Of a DNA stretch of 42,489 nucleotides, positions 41,896 through 42,489 are shown one piece after another (the stretch's first letter is position 1; each line of letters begins with the position of its first letter). The notes beneath the pieces were generated by a model. That model saw nothing but the letters and a program-made list of their open reading frames with translations. It was not told the origin of the DNA and ran no database searches. The DNA is from SAR202 cluster bacterium (GTDB lineage: Bacteria > Chloroflexota > Dehalococcoidia > Lucifugimonadales > GCA-2719675), in contig VFGW01000003.1 in NCBI GenBank assembly GCA_009392295.1, positions 1 through 42,489 on the forward strand, given 5' to 3'. Both the position numbers and the translations under genes were made by a program.

Positions 41896-42489
41896 TTATT
41901 GCTCTTTCAAATTTTCCGCTATTAAATTTATATTAGTTTTTAGAAAATCAATGTAAGACTGATTTTCCTTTAAAGTTTCAACCCATAATCCTGAAACCAA
42001 CCTCGCATTAGCTTCCTTAGCAACTATTTCAGAAGATTGAGTCGGACTTTCAGATTCAATAAATATTACTTTTATTCCATGTTCTTTAATTTCTTCAATC
42101 ACTTCAACAAGTCCTTTAGGCGTCACGCCATCTTCTGTAGTTAGACTTGGAATCACAGTAGCTATCACTTCCAACCCATATCTGTCTTCTAGATAACCTA
42201 AGGATTCATGAGTAGTAACTATCCCTCTATTATTAGATGGAATTGATTCTATCAAAGCAGCTATTTCTTGATCTAAAGCTTTTAATTTCTCCAGATAATT
42301 ATTTGCAGCTTCTTCATATGCATTTTTATTTTCTGGATCTAATTTAATTAATTCTTCTTTAATTGCATCAACTGCCAAGGCAACTCTATTTGGATCAAAC
42401 CAAAAATGAGGGTCAAATGCTCCGTGATCATGGCCTTTATGGTCGTCATCATGTTCGTCTTCATCGTCATGATCTTTGTCTTTATGGTC
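41896..42489 (-). CDS. znuA: Metal-binding lipoprotein/periplasmic protein of the importer (ZnuA-like), C-terminal part
   Basis: The frame is open through the right edge of the window, so the N-terminus is missing (197 residues seen). The visible part starts in a His/Asp-rich loop (DHKDKDHDDEDEHDDDH and KGHDHG), typical of zinc-binding ZnuA loops, then DPHFWFDP with a metal-ligand His, the TTHESLGYLEDRYGL block with a second His, and FIESESPT with the acidic ligand. A start within the window is not appropriate. The protein captures metal outside the membrane and hands it to ZnuB. Confidence 0.93.
   Translation of the reverse strand, partial: DHKDKDHDDEDEHDDDHKGHDHGAFDPHFWFDPNRVALAVDAIKEELIKLDPENKNAYEEAANNYLEKLKALDQEIAALIESIPSNNRGIVTTHESLGYLEDRYGLEVIATVIPSLTTEDGVTPKGLVEVIEEIKEHGIKVIFIESESPTQSSEIVAKEANARLVSGLWVETLKENQSYIDFLKTNINLIAENLKEQ

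Overview
The window is a strongly AT-rich bacterial chromosome segment with tightly packed genes, short spacers, frequent TTG/GTG starts and Shine-Dalgarno sites of the AGGAGG type. Gene content is mostly core: protein folding and degradation (tig, clpP, clpX), DNA topology, recombination, replication and repair (topA, a Xer recombinase, xseA/xseB, dnaE, ogt), translation (efp, rplY, five tRNAs), shikimate and thiamine steps (aroQ, thiL) and acetate activation (acs). The EF-P loop of the KMQ-K-RAP type, a decaprenyl-phosphate phosphoribosyltransferase-like UbiA protein, the MoxR/DUF58/transglutaminase cluster and two tandem enolase-superfamily genes fit a streamlined marine Chloroflexota lineage (Dehalococcoidia/SAR202-like; SAR202 is known for expanded enolase-superfamily families). 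This placement is an inference; no rRNA gene is present to settle it.

Layout. 1-1801: the start of a repeat-containing lipoprotein gene (minus), a DJ-1/PfpI protein, tRNA-Pro and rplY. 1914-5564: acs (minus) and an amidase (plus). 5591-12293: a plus-strand run tig-clpP-clpX-topA-xer. 12427-16061: aroQ-pepP-like-efp-xseA-xseB, a housekeeping run with overlapping or closely spaced genes. 16110-19738: a rhomboid protease followed by the DUF2157/DUF4401/GDYXXLXY membrane trio. 19758-22163: two abutting enolase-superfamily genes. 22164-23590: the most accessory-looking stretch, with a duplicated promoter-like element, a small Cys-rich lipoprotein whose cysteine pattern recalls pacifastin/VWC-type domains, about 380 bp without a protein gene but with nested hairpins, and two tRNA-Ser genes. 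23595-27403: a rhodanese converging on a minus-strand group ubiA-like/thiL/small unknown/HAD phosphatase. 27647-31372: dnaE with a 39-bp in-frame tandem repeat. 31391-36658: a minus-strand operon moxR-DUF58-transglutaminase-ogt. 36846-37014: tRNA-Val and tRNA-Arg. 37281-39898: a DUF917/HyuA pair. 39928-42489: a minus-strand metal (probably zinc) ABC importer, znuA (cut by the window end)-znuC-znuB, followed by a 56-residue Cys-rich protein.

The observations most worth following are: (i) the transglutaminase-like membrane protein whose catalytic Cys is Ser and whose catalytic Asp is Glu at exactly the expected spacings; (ii) the Cys-rich lipoprotein with its duplicated promoter; (iii) the neighbouring stretch that looks like an unassigned structured RNA; (iv) a tRNA-Arg with a GCG anticodon; (v) a perfect 17-bp hairpin between znuA and znuC; and (vi) a codon-for-codon identical tract shared by the two enolase paralogues. 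No CRISPR array, insertion sequence, phage module or recognisable defence system was seen.
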